Notes under the pieces: generated by a model
Seen by the model: the letters and a program-made list of their open reading frames with translations, nothing else
What the model was told of the DNA's origin: nothing
Database searches by the model: none
Shown here: positions 63,746-64,000 of the stretch, piece by piece
Layout: each line of letters begins with the position of its first letter
How positions within the stretch are numbered: position 1 is the first letter of the stretch
Translations under genes and position numbers: made by a program
Assembly: GCA_964482495.1 (NCBI GenBank)
Contig: CAYZXS010000010.1
Span: forward strand, 1-64,000
Source of the DNA: J029 sp964482495
GTDB taxonomy: Bacteria; Planctomycetota; UBA1135
DNA: 64,000 nucleotides
Direction of reading: 5' to 3'

Positions 63746-64000
63746 ATGTCGCCGAAGCACCTCCTGCCCCTGGCCGCCGCCCTCCTCACCGGCGCCGCCC
63801 TTCCTGCGCAAGCAGTTTCAACTCAAGGACTTGGAACGCCAGGAGGGGGCGGGGCGGGTGCCTTCGCCCGGACCTGGGAGGACCTCAGCCCGCCGATCCT
63901 GAGCCAGACCTCGCCGCTCGGCGTCGCCGTCCAGCCGGGCAACCCGGACTGGATCGTGGTCAACACCAGCCTGCAGGGCATCGCCTACAGCGGCGACGGC
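63746..64000 (+). CDS. secreted protein, C-terminus cut by window end
   Basis: The frame stays open from ATG 63746 to the end of the window (85 codons). A Sec signal peptide (residues about 4-22, ending A-L-P-A-Q-A) is followed by a Gly-rich linker and W-E-D-L-S-P-P-I-L. Then comes G-V-A-V-Q-P-G-N-P-D-W-I-V-V-N-T-S-L-Q-G-I-A-Y-S-G-D-G, resembling the first blade of a BNR/sialidase-like or VPS10-type propeller. It starts 70 nt after the kinase gene and may be a surface protein controlled by the ECF system. The family call is tentative. Confidence 0.55.
   Translation, partial: MSPKHLLPLAAALLTGAALPAQAVSTQGLGTPGGGGAGAFARTWEDLSPPILSQTSPLGVAVQPGNPDWIVVNTSLQGIAYSGDG

Overview
The window is very GC-rich and densely coding on both strands. 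It reads as a chromosomal segment of a planctomycete-type bacterium, probably from an assembled metagenome or a contig end. This placement is inferred from gene content: six S1 sulfatase catalytic domains, several Tat-exported Gfo/Idh/MocA oxidoreductases, DUF1080, DUF6807, DUF5703 and ThuA proteins, secreted FG-GAP propellers, and an ECF sigma factor translationally coupled to a membrane Ser/Thr kinase with a sulfatase-modifying-factor-like domain. No rRNA, tRNA, IS element, phage gene or CRISPR array was seen. The first 44 bases are pure G.

Layout. 1-341: poly-G, hairpins and a G-rich tract, no gene. 342-2906: a hemerythrin-like protein and an aconitase-superfamily enzyme whose swivel domain comes first. 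2910-10213 (minus): a six-gene carbohydrate operon (TetR, Gfo/Idh, ThuA, two xylose-isomerase-like TIM barrels, a DUF5703/GH-like lipoprotein). It has a perfect TetR-type operator in its promoter and a good intrinsic terminator just upstream. 10318-13852 (minus): two paralogous secreted FG-GAP propellers that share 78 identical bases at their 3' ends. 13930-18731: a molybdopterin oxidoreductase with a fused FeS/membrane-anchor subunit, a lipoprotein and MarC. 18728-20193 (minus): DAHP synthase coupled to a Rid protein. 20334-24789 (minus): an enolase-superfamily/DUF6807 fusion, a Gfo/Idh and a second DUF6807 protein, all joined by 4-nt overlaps. 24950-30067: a secreted repeat protein, a SUMF-like lipoprotein, a Gfo/Idh and a DyP peroxidase.

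30079-34652 contains an intact ABC-F gene between gene fragments: a 5'-truncated secreted protein on one side, and on the other the last strand of a porin abutting a 5'-truncated DUF4932 metallopeptidase. It marks one or two breakpoints, biological or from assembly. 34692-48238 is a sulfated-glycan locus: two divergent polypeptides each carrying two sulfatase domains, an ankyrin protein, an SGSH-like sulfatase, a GH95 fucosidase fused to a sulfatase, and a PhoD-like phosphatase. 48283-60450 is a run of mostly small housekeeping or stress genes (K+ channel, Ada, sirtuin, YciH, MmcQ, VOC, PhyH, DUF1080, GNAT, RDD and others). 60512-64000 is the ECF/kinase pair followed by a secreted protein cut by the window end.

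Two themes recur. Carbohydrate enzymes appear in operons that suggest oxidation-based (3-keto) glycoside breakdown plus desulfation and defucosylation, often as fused polypeptides. In addition, a TAnnnT hexamer (TAGACT, TAGGAT, TAAGCT and similar) lies 6-9 nt before the start codon of at least twelve genes that have no Shine-Dalgarno sequence, which suggests that leaderless mRNAs are common here.
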